From the NCBI RefSeq assembly GCF_021545335.1, contig NZ_CP089312.1, positions 496,001-560,000 of the forward strand: a DNA stretch of 64,000 bases, in the 5' to 3' direction. The translations under genes were made by a program, and so were the position numbers. The stretch's first letter is position 1. Every line of letters begins with the position of its first letter. The notes beneath the pieces are model-generated. The model saw only the letters and a program-made list of their open reading frames with translations, was not told the DNA's origin and did no database searches. Shown here piece after piece: positions 50,986 through 59,317 of this stretch. Source of the DNA: Streptomyces sp. GQFP. Its GTDB lineage: Bacteria > Actinomycetota > Actinomycetes > Streptomycetales > Streptomycetaceae.

Positions 50986-51038
50986 CGCCCAAAGGGGCGC
51001 GGGGAACTGCGCGGCCAGCCCCCACCGGGCCCGCAGAC
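50986..51038 (+). repeat. Dispersed Streptomyces palindromic repeat, copy 9 (type A)
   Basis: ACGCCCAAAGGGGCGCGGGG then AACTGCGCGGCCAGCCCCCACCGGGCCCGCAG in two blocks. One base differs from the consensus (GCGGCC for GCGACC). It lies in the 403-base gap 50678-51080; apart from this and the orphan fragment the gap shows nothing clear. Confidence 0.85.
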
Positions 51039-51080
51039 AAGAAACCGCACAACCTGCGGAGCAACTGGCACCATGGGCCC

Positions 51081-52136
51081 ATGAAAGAGCTGGCGGGGCG
51101 CCTCACCGCGCTGGACCCGGACGCCGGCGCCGCCGTCCGGGTCATCGCCTACTTCGACCGCCTCGCCGAGCACCGCGCCGGCCTGGAGGCGCTGGTGCGC
51201 GGCGCCGCCGTCCTGGCCGGCTGCCCGGCCCGCCTCGCCGACGCCAGCCGCCGCGTGCATCTGCGCGTCGAGACCGACGGCCGCCGCCGCGACACGGACC
51301 AGCCGCCCGACCCCGCCTGGCCGTCCGCCCCGCTGTCCCCGGACACCGCCCCGGCCCTGTGGCTGGAGCGAGCCGGAGCGCCCAGCGTCGTCGACGCGGT
51401 GATCCTGGAACGCGCGGCGGCAGCCATCCGTACCGTCCTCGACCGCACCCGCGGCCGCGCACCGGCGACCCGCGCCGACGACCCGGCGCTCGTCGAGACC
51501 CTCCTCGACGCCACCGCCCCCGAGCAGGTACGGCTGCACGCGGCCCGCGCGCTGGGCCTGGACCCGGCCGCCCCGGCACGCGCGGTCGCTCCGCTGAACG
51601 GCCCGCCCCGCATCCTGCCCGCTGCCGCACTCCGCAGGCCCGCCCCCGTCGAAGGCGGCCCGGACTCGCCGGATCACGTCGGATCCCCCGACCCCGCTCT
51701 CCCGCCCGGCCGGGTCGGTGTCGGCCCCGCCGTGCCGGTGCTCGACCTGCCGGGCTCCTGGACAGCCGCCCGCACCGCGCTCCGGTTCACGGCCGACGGC
51801 TCCCCGCACTCCCCCGGACCCCGCGTCGTGTACGCCGATGAGCTCGGCGGCATCGGGCTGCTCGCCGAGTTGGTCGTGCCGGGGGCCGATCCGCCGCCCG
51901 ATGTGCAGTCACTGGAGGCGGCGGTCGCGGACGCGCCCTGGATGCTGGCGACGTTGCACGCCGTCGCCTCGACGGCGAGCCTGCGGGGAGCCGCCGTCGA
52001 GGTCAACGTCCACCACTCCACGCTCCAGGACCGGTTGGGCCACGCCGAAGCCCTGCTCGGGTGGCCCGTCCGTACCCCGCAGGGCAGACTCAGACTGCAA
52101 CTGGCCCTGACCATGCGGCATTTGGGGCGCGCGTAA
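51081..52136 (+). CDS. PucR-type helix-turn-helix regulator
   Basis: 351 residues. The C-terminal 60 residues form the PucR HTH_30 region (TASLRGAAVEVNVHHSTLQDRLGHAEALLGW near 300-330, then TPQGRLRLQLALTMRHLGR). The middle is rich in Pro and Ala and weakly conserved; the N-terminal part (VIAYFDRLAEHRAGLEALVRGAAVLAGCPARLAD near 22-55) resembles a GAF-like sensor. It activates or represses unknown genes. ATG at 51081. A longer in-frame version would start inside the dispersed repeat and is rejected. Converges with the GH43 gene. Confidence 0.85.
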   Translation: MKELAGRLTALDPDAGAAVRVIAYFDRLAEHRAGLEALVRGAAVLAGCPARLADASRRVHLRVETDGRRRDTDQPPDPAWPSAPLSPDTAPALWLERAGAPSVVDAVILERAAAAIRTVLDRTRGRAPATRADDPALVETLLDATAPEQVRLHAARALGLDPAAPARAVAPLNGPPRILPAAALRRPAPVEGGPDSPDHVGSPDPALPPGRVGVGPAVPVLDLPGSWTAARTALRFTADGSPHSPGPRVVYADELGGIGLLAELVVPGADPPPDVQSLEAAVADAPWMLATLHAVASTASLRGAAVEVNVHHSTLQDRLGHAEALLGWPVRTPQGRLRLQLALTMRHLGRA

Positions 52137-52157
52137 CTCACGTGGGCGGCAAAGGAG

Positions 52158-53546
52158 TTACGCCCAGGCCGTCACCGGCGTGAAGGAGCTGTCCTGGCGG
52201 AAAGTGTCCGTACCGTCCGTCACGTCCACGCGCAGCTGGTAGTTGTAGTGGCGCAGGAAGTAGCCGGGGTAGTTGTACGACTCGAAGCGGATCGAGCCCG
52301 ACGTCGTGCCCGTCCGGGCGATGAACGTGGCGTCCTTCGCGAAGGTCGCCGTGCCGTCGTTGGCGTCGAAGCGGGCGCGGTAGTTGTAGTGGCGGAGGTA
52401 GTTGCCCGAACTGTCTCTGAAGGAGTAGCCGTTGGCGTCTGCCAGGCCCGCCACCACCGTGAAGGTGGCCGCCGTCTTGACCGCGGTGGTGCTGGAGCTG
52501 CTCACCACGGGGAGGTTGAGCAGGGAGGACTCCACCGTCCAGTACCGCGTCGAGTAGTTGGCCGACTGGAAGGAGCGCGTGACGCCCTTCGACAGGGTCG
52601 GGCCGCCGCTGACCGTCTCCTTGACGACGGTGAAGTGGCGTGCCGTGCCGGACACCACGGGCAGTGCCTTGGGGGCGGTCCAGGTGGCGAACGTGTCGTA
52701 GCTGTCGCTGTAGTAGTAGGTCCCGTCGCCGTAGCCGTCGAAGAAGATCCGCCAGCCGCCGTTGTCGAGCTGGATCACGGACGGGCCCTCGCGATAGCTG
52801 CCCCAGCCGGCCCAGTTGCCGGTCTTCGAGATCGTGTAGGGCCCGGCGAGGCTGGTCGCGGTGGCGTACTCGATGTACTTCGTCGTCTCGTTCTTCGGGA
52901 AGGCGTGGTACGTCGAGCCGATCTTCACGATGTACGTGTCGATATGGTTCGAGCCGATGCCGGACAGGGCCACCGGTGAACTCCACGCGGTGAGCGCGGT
53001 GTTGGTCGCCTTGAGCAGATACGGGGTGAAGATCCACTCGTCGCTGGTGACCGAGCAGGACACGATGATGTTGACGCTGCCGTCGCTGTCGACGAACCAC
53101 TCGGGCGCCCACGCGCGGGAGAGGTTGGTGATCGGGACCGTGTAGTCGTACAGGAAGGTCCAGTTGACGCGGTCCGTGCTGCGGGCGAAGCCGATGGTGG
53201 TGCTGGTGTCCTGCCAGGTGTGCGTGGTGTAGGTGACGTAGTAGTAGCCGTTGGTGTGCTTGAAGACGCTCGCGTCGCGGATGCGGTTGCTGGGCGGGGT
53301 GTAGGCCGAGGACTGCACGAGCCGGAAGTCGGTGGCGTCGTCGGACTGGTAGACGTTCACCGTGCCGTCGTTGCTGTTGAGGAACGGCACGATGGTGTAG
53401 CGCGTGGCGGAGCCGCTGGGCGGGGCCGCCGCGGCGGCGGTGCCGAGCAGTCCGGGGAATTCGCCCAGGACGAGCGCGGAAGCGGGCAGAGCGGCCAGCG
53501 CGCGCAGGAGGCTGCGGCGGGAGGGGGTGGGGCGGGGTCTGGTCAC
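52158..53546 (-). CDS. Secreted GH43-type glycosidase with AbfB domain
   Basis: 462 residues. A Tat-type leader (SRRSLLRALAAL, then AAAAA) spans residues 9-40. The five-bladed catalytic domain covers about 48-330, with the base Asp in IRDASVFKHTNGYYYV, pKa-modulating Asp in RAWAPEWFVDSDG and acid Glu in YREGPSVIQLDNGGW. The last ~135 residues are an AbfB (CBM42) beta-trefoil, with the repeated YLRHYNYRARFDANDG and FLRHYNYQLRVDVTDG units that bind arabinofuranose. So it probably trims arabinan or arabinoxylan outside the cell. GTG start behind AAGGAG. A GTTC-N8-GAAC element lies 37 bases upstream. Confidence 0.88.
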   Translation of the reverse strand: MTRPRPTPSRRSLLRALAALPASALVLGEFPGLLGTAAAAAPPSGSATRYTIVPFLNSNDGTVNVYQSDDATDFRLVQSSAYTPPSNRIRDASVFKHTNGYYYVTYTTHTWQDTSTTIGFARSTDRVNWTFLYDYTVPITNLSRAWAPEWFVDSDGSVNIIVSCSVTSDEWIFTPYLLKATNTALTAWSSPVALSGIGSNHIDTYIVKIGSTYHAFPKNETTKYIEYATATSLAGPYTISKTGNWAGWGSYREGPSVIQLDNGGWRIFFDGYGDGTYYYSDSYDTFATWTAPKALPVVSGTARHFTVVKETVSGGPTLSKGVTRSFQSANYSTRYWTVESSLLNLPVVSSSSTTAVKTAATFTVVAGLADANGYSFRDSSGNYLRHYNYRARFDANDGTATFAKDATFIARTGTTSGSIRFESYNYPGYFLRHYNYQLRVDVTDGTDTFRQDSSFTPVTAWA

Positions 53547-53583
53547 GAGCGGCTCCTTGACGATCCGACCGACGGCTCTTCAC

Positions 53584-53599
53584 GTTCGACATTGCGAAC
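53584..53599. promoter_or_regulatory. GTTC-N8-GAAC operator before the GH43/AbfB gene
   Basis: GTTCGACATTGCGAAC, 5-base perfect arms (GTTCG/CGAAC), 37 bases before the start codon. An element of the same pattern and distance stands before the other GH43 gene at 63372. Confidence 0.55.
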
Positions 53600-53812
53600 G
53601 CGGTTCGGTAAATCGGTCAGACCGTAGGTCCGAGTCGTGCGCACGTCAATACTTCCGACACGCTCCGGACCTGTGAACTTCTGCCCGGCCGCGCCACATT
53701 CGACATACCGCACCGCGTCGCCGCGCCAGCCGTTACCGTTCGGTAGGAAGCTGTGAAATCGCTATGGGGAACACACCGCCGCGGCGCGACGGTGTGCGAC
53801 GGAGGTGTCCGT

Positions 53813-55237
53813 ATGACTGCCGAGCGTGCCGCCGGACTCGCGGAGTGCGCCCGTGCGCTGGCCGCCGGCGAGGTGACCTCGCGGACGCTCGTCGAGCAGG
53901 CCCTCGCCCGGATCGGGGCGAGCCAGCCCTCCCTCAACGCCTTCCGGCTCGTACGGGCCGAGGCGGCTCTCGCCGAAGCCGACGCCGCCGACCGAGAGTT
54001 GGCGGCCGGAGGACGCCGGACACTGCTCGGCGTACCGGTGGCCGTGAAGGACGACACGGACGTGGCGGGCGAGCCGACCGCGTTCGGCTGCGCGGGCGAG
54101 TTCCCGCCGGTGGCCGAGGACGGGGAGGCGGTACGGCGGCTGCGCGCGGCCGGCGCGATCGTCGTCGGCAAGACCAACACCTGCGAGCTGGGCCAGTGGC
54201 CCTTCACCGAGGGCCCCGCCTTCGGCGCCACCCGCAATCCCTGGCACCTGGGCCACACCCCGGGCGGCTCGTCCGGCGGTTCGGCCGCCGCCGTCGCCGC
54301 GGGCCTGGTCCCCGCCGCCCTCGGCTCGGACGGCGCCGGTTCGGTCCGCATCCCCGCCTCCTGGACCCATCTGATCGGCATCAAGCCGCAGCGCGGGCGC
54401 GTCTCGACCTGGCCGCTCCCCGAGTCCTTCCAGGGCATCACGGTCAACGGCACCCTGGCCCGTACTGTCGCGGACGCGGCCCTCCTCCTGGACGCGGCGA
54501 GCGGCAACCACCTACGGGACCTGCACCAGCCGCCGCCGATCAGCGCGTCCGAGGCGGCCGGCCGCGACCCCGGGCGGCTGCGCATCGCACTCTCCCTCAA
54601 ACCGCCGTTCACCGCACTGCCCGCCCGGCTCCAGCCCGACGTACGGGCCCGGATCGTCCAACTCGCCGAGAAACTGGCCGCGTTGGGCCACACGGTCGAG
54701 GAGGCCGACCCGGCGTACGGGCAGATCGGGCTCACCTTCATTCCCCGCGCCACCGCCGGTCTCGCCGAGCGGGTCCGCGAGGCCCCGTTCCCCGCACTGC
54801 TCGACCGGCGCACCCGGGACTCCGCCCGGCTGGGCCGACTGCTCGGCGGGCCCCCGCTGCGGCTGGCCCGGCGCGCGGAGTCCGCGCTGCAGCGGCGGAT
54901 CGGCGCCCTCTTCTCCTCGTACGACGTGGTCCTCGCCCCGACCACGGCCGCTCCCCCGCCGCGCATCGGGGCGCTGCTGCCGTTGAACGGGTTCGCGACC
55001 GACCGCGCGATGATCGCCGCCTGTCCGTACGCCTGGCCGTGGAACGTGCTGGGCTGGCCCGGGGTGAACGTCCCGGCGGGGTTCGTGGGTGAAGGGCTGC
55101 CGGTGGGCGCCCAGTTGCTCGGTCCGGCGAACAGTGAGCCGCTGCTCGTCTCGCTGGCCGCGCAGTTGGAGGCGGACCTGCGCTGGCACGAGCGATGGCC
55201 GCCGTTCGAGCCGGTTGCCGACTCGACGGCCGCGTAG
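53813..55237 (+). CDS. Amidase (amidase-signature family)
   Basis: 474 residues. The Ser-Ser-Lys triad is visible: Lys in GVPVAVKDDTDVAG near 72-85 and the two serines in GGSSGGSAAAVAAGL near 154-168, with GSDGAGSVRIPASW following (the nucleophile Ser in GAGSVRIP). It hydrolyses amides or is an Asn/Glu-amidase relative; the substrate is open. ATG at 53813 chosen for GGAGG eight bases before; the in-frame ATG 60 bases upstream is near a palindrome ACCGTTCGGT (53733-53742) that may be an operator. Confidence 0.88.
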   Translation: MTAERAAGLAECARALAAGEVTSRTLVEQALARIGASQPSLNAFRLVRAEAALAEADAADRELAAGGRRTLLGVPVAVKDDTDVAGEPTAFGCAGEFPPVAEDGEAVRRLRAAGAIVVGKTNTCELGQWPFTEGPAFGATRNPWHLGHTPGGSSGGSAAAVAAGLVPAALGSDGAGSVRIPASWTHLIGIKPQRGRVSTWPLPESFQGITVNGTLARTVADAALLLDAASGNHLRDLHQPPPISASEAAGRDPGRLRIALSLKPPFTALPARLQPDVRARIVQLAEKLAALGHTVEEADPAYGQIGLTFIPRATAGLAERVREAPFPALLDRRTRDSARLGRLLGGPPLRLARRAESALQRRIGALFSSYDVVLAPTTAAPPPRIGALLPLNGFATDRAMIAACPYAWPWNVLGWPGVNVPAGFVGEGLPVGAQLLGPANSEPLLVSLAAQLEADLRWHERWPPFEPVADSTAA

Positions 55238-55263
55238 GGGGTTTCGGCCCGTACGCTGTGGCC

Positions 55264-55482
55264 ATGGACGACGCGCCGATGGTCGGCTTGATGGGGCGGG
55301 TGACCGGCACGATCGGACCGGGGCTGGTCGGCGAGGTGATCGTCCGGGTGCGCGGCGGGGCCGAGCACTTCCTGGCTTACCCGGCCGCCGCGCAGGACCG
55401 TATCGAGCGGGGGACGGTGGTGATGGTCGTGGAGTATCTGCCGCCGCGAACGGTCTACGTCACCGCCGCGTACGACAGTTGA
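55264..55482 (+). CDS. Small NfeD-like OB-fold protein
   Basis: 72 residues: LMGRVTGTIGPGLVGEVIVRVRGGAEHFLAYP near 9-40, then GTVVMVVEYLPPRTVYVTAAY. The glycine spacing and beta pattern are those of the short soluble domain of NfeD proteins, which pair with flotillin/SPFH proteins; a flotillin gene follows after 155 bases. ATG at 55264; a second ATG at 55279 is possible. No membrane helices, so it is the short form. Confidence 0.8.
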   Translation: MDDAPMVGLMGRVTGTIGPGLVGEVIVRVRGGAEHFLAYPAAAQDRIERGTVVMVVEYLPPRTVYVTAAYDS

Positions 55483-55637
55483 GTCCGGCCGGGCACACCG
55501 GGTGACCGGTTCGTCTGCGGATGATCACGTGTGCGTCAAGCTTGCAACAAGGATTCGTCAGCATCTGTACCCCTGCGTCGCGCAGGAGCACCCTTGCCTT
55601 CGTTCGGTGCCGAAAGGGCACCATGCAAAGGGGGCGT

Positions 55638-57089
55638 ATGCCGATGTTCGTCGGCGTCGTTGCGGGGATCGCGGTAGCCGGGATCCTCGTGCTCATCGGT
55701 GTGTTCAAGATGATGTGGCGGGTCGCTGAACCCAACGAGGCACTCATCATCTCCGGTTCCAAGCACAGGACCGAAGGCCTTGAGGAAGGCATGGGGTTCC
55801 GGATCGTCACGGGGCGCGGCACCCTCGTGATGCCCGGGGTGCAGGCGGTGCGGAAGATCTCGCTCGACCTCAACGAGACCGAGCTGCACGTGGACTGCGT
55901 GACCACCCAGGGCATTCCGCTCAAGGTGCGGGGCGTGGTCATCTTCAAGGTGGGCGACGACTTCGTGTCGATCGCCAACGCGGGCCGCCGCTTCCTCGAC
56001 CAGCAGAAGTTGATGTCGGAGCGGGTGCACAACGTGTTCGCCGGTCATCTGCGGTCCATCGTCGGCGGGTTGACCGTCGAGGAGATGATCCGCGACCGCG
56101 AGAAGCTCACCGGGCAGACCCGGGCCGCGTGCGGCACCGAGATGGAGAAGCTCGGGCTGATCGTCGACTCCCTCCAGATCCACGAGATCGAGGACCCGAC
56201 CGGGTACATCAAGAACCTCGCCATGCCGCACGCTGCCGCCGTCCAGCGGGACGCGCGGATCGCGCAGGCGGAGGCGAACCGGCTCGCCACCGAGGCCGAG
56301 CAGAAGGCCGCGGCGCGGATGTCGGAGGCCACCCGGGACAGCGAGATCCTCCAGGCCGGGTACCAGGCGGAGCGCGACAAGGCGGCGGCGAAGGCCCGCC
56401 AGGCCGGACCGCTCGCAGACGCGGCCGCCCGGCAGGACGTCGTCGTCCAGGAGACCCGCATCGCCGAACTCGACGCCCTGCGCCGGGAACAGCAGCTCCA
56501 GGCGGACGTCCGAAAGCCGGCGGACGCGCAGGCCTACGAGACACGGGCGCGGGCCGAGGCCGAGCGTGACGCGCGTATCTCGGCGGCGCAGGCCAAGGCG
56601 AAGGAGACCGAGCTGGCGGCCCTGGCCGAGGCGAACCGGGTCAAGACGGCCGCGACCGCAGAGGCCGAGGCGACCAAGGCACGGGGTGCGGCTGCTGCAA
56701 TGGCGACCAAGGCCACGGGTGAGGCGGAGGCCGCCGCGTCCCAGGCGAAGGGGCTCGCCGCCGCCGAGGCGACACGGGCGCAGGGCCTTGCTGAAGCGGA
56801 GGCCATCAAGGCGCGGGCCGCGGCTCTCGCGGAGAACCAGGAGGCCGTGGTCGCCCAGCAACTCGCCGAGAACTGGCCGGAGATCGTCAAGGCCGGCGCG
56901 TCCGCGTTCGGCAGCGTGGACAACATGGTGGTGCTCAACGGGGCCGACGGTATGGCCGAGATGCTGGCCAAGGCACTCACGATGGGCGGTACGGGGCTGG
57001 GCCTCGCACGGCAGCTGCTCGCGCTCCATGAACCAGAACGGGCAGGCGGCGAACGGGACTTCGGCGCTGAACGGGGTGGCGGGGCCTGA
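55638..57089 (+). CDS. Flotillin/SPFH-domain membrane protein (C terminus frameshifted)
   Basis: 483 residues. A membrane helix at 3-25 (VGVVAGIAVAGILVLIGVF) is followed by the SPFH domain about 30-200 (AEPNEALIISGSK, TTQGIPLKVRGVVIFKVGDD, QKLMSERVHNVFAGHLRSIVGGLTVEEMI) and a long Ala/Glu coiled coil about 205-420 with repeated AEATRAQGLAEAEAIKARA-like units. It organises membrane microdomains with the NfeD protein upstream. ATG at 55638 is chosen for the GGGGGCG signal. After QLLA near residue 461 codon bias collapses and a better-biased frame continues as MNQNGQAANGTSALNG, ending QKVAVEKD at 57120, so a frameshift near 57025 has probably altered the tail. Confidence 0.88.
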   Translation: MPMFVGVVAGIAVAGILVLIGVFKMMWRVAEPNEALIISGSKHRTEGLEEGMGFRIVTGRGTLVMPGVQAVRKISLDLNETELHVDCVTTQGIPLKVRGVVIFKVGDDFVSIANAGRRFLDQQKLMSERVHNVFAGHLRSIVGGLTVEEMIRDREKLTGQTRAACGTEMEKLGLIVDSLQIHEIEDPTGYIKNLAMPHAAAVQRDARIAQAEANRLATEAEQKAAARMSEATRDSEILQAGYQAERDKAAAKARQAGPLADAAARQDVVVQETRIAELDALRREQQLQADVRKPADAQAYETRARAEAERDARISAAQAKAKETELAALAEANRVKTAATAEAEATKARGAAAAMATKATGEAEAAASQAKGLAAAEATRAQGLAEAEAIKARAAALAENQEAVVAQQLAENWPEIVKAGASAFGSVDNMVVLNGADGMAEMLAKALTMGGTGLGLARQLLALHEPERAGGERDFGAERGGGA

Positions 57090-57129
57090 AGTGCAGAAGG
57101 TGGCGGTGGAGAAGGACTAGGGGTGATGC

Positions 57130-57612
57130 GTGGAGGGGCAGTCCGCAGGCTCTAACGTGAGCCTCGTGACTGCCTTTCCCAATGCCGAAGTCCCGGGGCG
57201 TTTTGGCCCCTCCGCCACCACCGAGGCCGCTCCTCGCGATGTGGGGCGGGTGCGTACGGAGTACTCGCCCGCCCACGACGGGGATCCCGATCCCGGGGAG
57301 ATCGTGTGGACCTGGGTGCCATTTGAGGAAAACGATGGGCGGGGGAAGGACCGGCCGGTCCTTGTTGTCGCTCGGGAGGCTGCGGGGACGTTTCTTGCCG
57401 TGCAGTTGTCCAGTAAGCGGCATGACGGGGATCGGGAGTGGGTCGCTATCGGGAGCGGGCCGTGGGATCGGACCGGGCGGGACTCGTGGGTTGATGTGGA
57501 TCGGGTGCTGCGGCTGTTCGAGGACGGGATGCGGCGGGAGGCTTGTGCGTTGGATCGTATGCGGTTCAACTCTGTTGTTCGGCGGTTGCAGGAGCGGTAT
57601 GGGTGGCGGTGA
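57130..57612 (+). CDS. PemK/MazF-family toxin-like protein
   Basis: 160 residues. The core fits the PemK/MazF barrel: GEIVWTWVPFEENDGRGKDRPVLVVAR near 56-82 (the family start, with the conserved GKDRPVLVV), then FLAVQLSSKRHDGD near 88-101 and SWVDVDRVLRLFEDGMRRE near 118-136. Such proteins are ribonucleases in toxin-antitoxin pairs, but no antitoxin gene adjoins; the N-terminal ~50 residues before the barrel are extra. GTG at 57130 is one of several possible starts (others at 57157 and 57166). A dispersed repeat follows. Confidence 0.8.
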   Translation: MEGQSAGSNVSLVTAFPNAEVPGRFGPSATTEAAPRDVGRVRTEYSPAHDGDPDPGEIVWTWVPFEENDGRGKDRPVLVVAREAAGTFLAVQLSSKRHDGDREWVAIGSGPWDRTGRDSWVDVDRVLRLFEDGMRREACALDRMRFNSVVRRLQERYGWR

Positions 57613-57625
57613 GGTCGTTCTCATA

Positions 57626-57670
57626 GCGCGGGCCGGTGGGGGCTTGTCGCGCAGTTCCTCGCGCCCCTAA
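57626..57670 (-). repeat. Dispersed Streptomyces palindromic repeat, copy 10 (type A, inverted)
   Basis: GCGCGGGCCGGTGGGGGCTT then GTCGCGCAGTTCCTCGCGCC. The hairpin right arm is incomplete, so the element is slightly decayed. Confidence 0.75.
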
Positions 57671-58000
57671 AGACCCCACTGAACGCGTGTTCGAATACCT
57701 TCGCTAGAGCCTGCGGGCGGCCATGGCGCCACCCCCGTGTGCGCCATAGCCGCCCGGTACTTGCTGGCCCGCCGTGCTCATGCAGGCATCGTGGGTGATG
57801 CTGGACATGCGGTGCAACAGAGTTTCCCGGGTCGGCGAACGGCCCGGAAACACCACGGAAACGGAGATACACCGTCCCGTAAGTACCCATGTGCACCCTT
57901 GTGCGATTCGGCGTGAGGGGTTTGGGTGGGACGAGCGTTGCCTGACCGGCCCACCCGAAGCCGGGCCGGCGACATGGTGGAATCTCAGGAGGATCCCGAC
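57671..58000. other. Upstream region of the ergothioneine operon
   Basis: A 330-base stretch before egtA with no gene. It must hold the egt promoter, but I see no convincing -35/-10 pair; AAACACCACGGAAACGGAGATACACCG (57849-57875, in two parts) is the most A-rich portion. The egtA ribosome site is AGGAGGAT at 57987-57994. Confidence 0.4.
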
Positions 58001-59317
58001 ATGTCCGATTCGGTGAGTGGCTGTACCAAACGCCGCACCGCCCTCTCCGAGGCCGAGGTCGAAGCCCTCGTCCGGGGAATCTGTTTCAAGACCGGACCGC
58101 CCCGTACCCTCGGCGTCGAGGTGGAATGGCTCGTCCATGAGCTGCGGCAGCCGCAGCTCCCCGTGACACCCGCACGGCTCGAAGCGGCCTACGCTTCCCT
58201 GCGGACCCTGCCTCTCAGGTCGGCGCTCACCGTCGAACCGGGCGGTCAGCTGGAACTCAGTTCCGCTCCCGCCGACACCCTGATGGAGTGCATCGGATCC
58301 GTCTCCGCCGATCTGGACGCCGTCCGCCAAGTTCTGCGCGAGGACGGTCTCGGTCTCGTCGGTATCGGCCAGGATCCCTGGCACCCGCCCCGGCGTTTCC
58401 TGCACGAGCCGCGCTACGACGCCTTGGAGCGCTCCCTCGACCTCACCGGCCCGGCCGGCCGCGCCATGATGTGCACCTCGGCCTCCGTGCAGGTGTGCCT
58501 CGACGCCGGTCACGAGGAGCCCGGCCCCCTGGGGCACGGACGGCGCTGGTGGCTCGCCCACCAGCTCGGCGCGGTCCTCGTGGCCGCCTTCGCCAACTCC
58601 CCGCTCGCCGCACGCAACCCCACCGGCTGGCGTTCCACCCGGCAGGTGCTGTGGATGGAGATCGGCGCCGGACGGGCGGGGGCTCCCGCTCTGGACGCCG
58701 ACCCGCGGCACGCGTGGGCCGAGCACGTGCTCGACGCCCCGGTGATGTGCATACGACGGGACAGCGGGCCCTGGGACGTGCCGGAGGACGGGCTGACATT
58801 CCGGGAGTGGATCCGGTCCGGGGTGCCCCGGCCGCCGACGCAGGAGGATCTCGACTACCACCTGACGACCTTGTTCCCGCCGGTCAGACCGCGTGGCCAT
58901 CTCGAACTGCGCATGATCGACGCGCAGCCCGGCGACGACGGCTGGATCGTCCCGCTCGCCGTGACTGCGGCGCTCTTCGACGACCCCGAGGCGGCCGAGC
59001 GGGCCTACCGGGCGGTCAAGCCGCTCGCCGAGCGCGCCCAGTCGCTGCCCGCTCCGCACAACCCGCTGTGGGCCGACGCGGCCCGCTACGGACTGACCGA
59101 CCCGGAGCTGCACGAGGTGGCCGTCGTCTGTTTCTCGGCCGCCCTGGAGGCGCTGCCCCGGCTCGGCGCGAGCCGGGAGGTCGTCGGCGCCGTCGCCGCG
59201 TACCTCGACCGCTATGTCATACCGGGCCGTTGCCCCGCCGACGACCTGCTCGACCGCCTGGGCGGCACGGACCGGCGTGCGCACGGGACCTCGTACGGGA
59301 AGGATCTCCGCACATGA
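58001..59317 (+). CDS. egtA: Ergothioneine biosynthesis glutamate-cysteine ligase EgtA
   Basis: 438 residues of the GCS2 family. GVEVEWLVHE near 40-49 is the metal-binding Glu motif, LTVEPGGQLELSSAP near 77-91 the substrate/ATP strand, and GRAMMCTSASVQVCLD near 158-173 and HLELRMIDAQPGDD near 298-311 follow the family order. It makes gamma-glutamylcysteine, the sulfur donor for EgtB. ATG at 58001 behind AGGAGGATC; a longer in-frame version lacks a signal. Overlaps egtB by four bases. Start of the compact operon egtABCD. Confidence 0.93.
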   Translation: MSDSVSGCTKRRTALSEAEVEALVRGICFKTGPPRTLGVEVEWLVHELRQPQLPVTPARLEAAYASLRTLPLRSALTVEPGGQLELSSAPADTLMECIGSVSADLDAVRQVLREDGLGLVGIGQDPWHPPRRFLHEPRYDALERSLDLTGPAGRAMMCTSASVQVCLDAGHEEPGPLGHGRRWWLAHQLGAVLVAAFANSPLAARNPTGWRSTRQVLWMEIGAGRAGAPALDADPRHAWAEHVLDAPVMCIRRDSGPWDVPEDGLTFREWIRSGVPRPPTQEDLDYHLTTLFPPVRPRGHLELRMIDAQPGDDGWIVPLAVTAALFDDPEAAERAYRAVKPLAERAQSLPAPHNPLWADAARYGLTDPELHEVAVVCFSAALEALPRLGASREVVGAVAAYLDRYVIPGRCPADDLLDRLGGTDRRAHGTSYGKDLRT

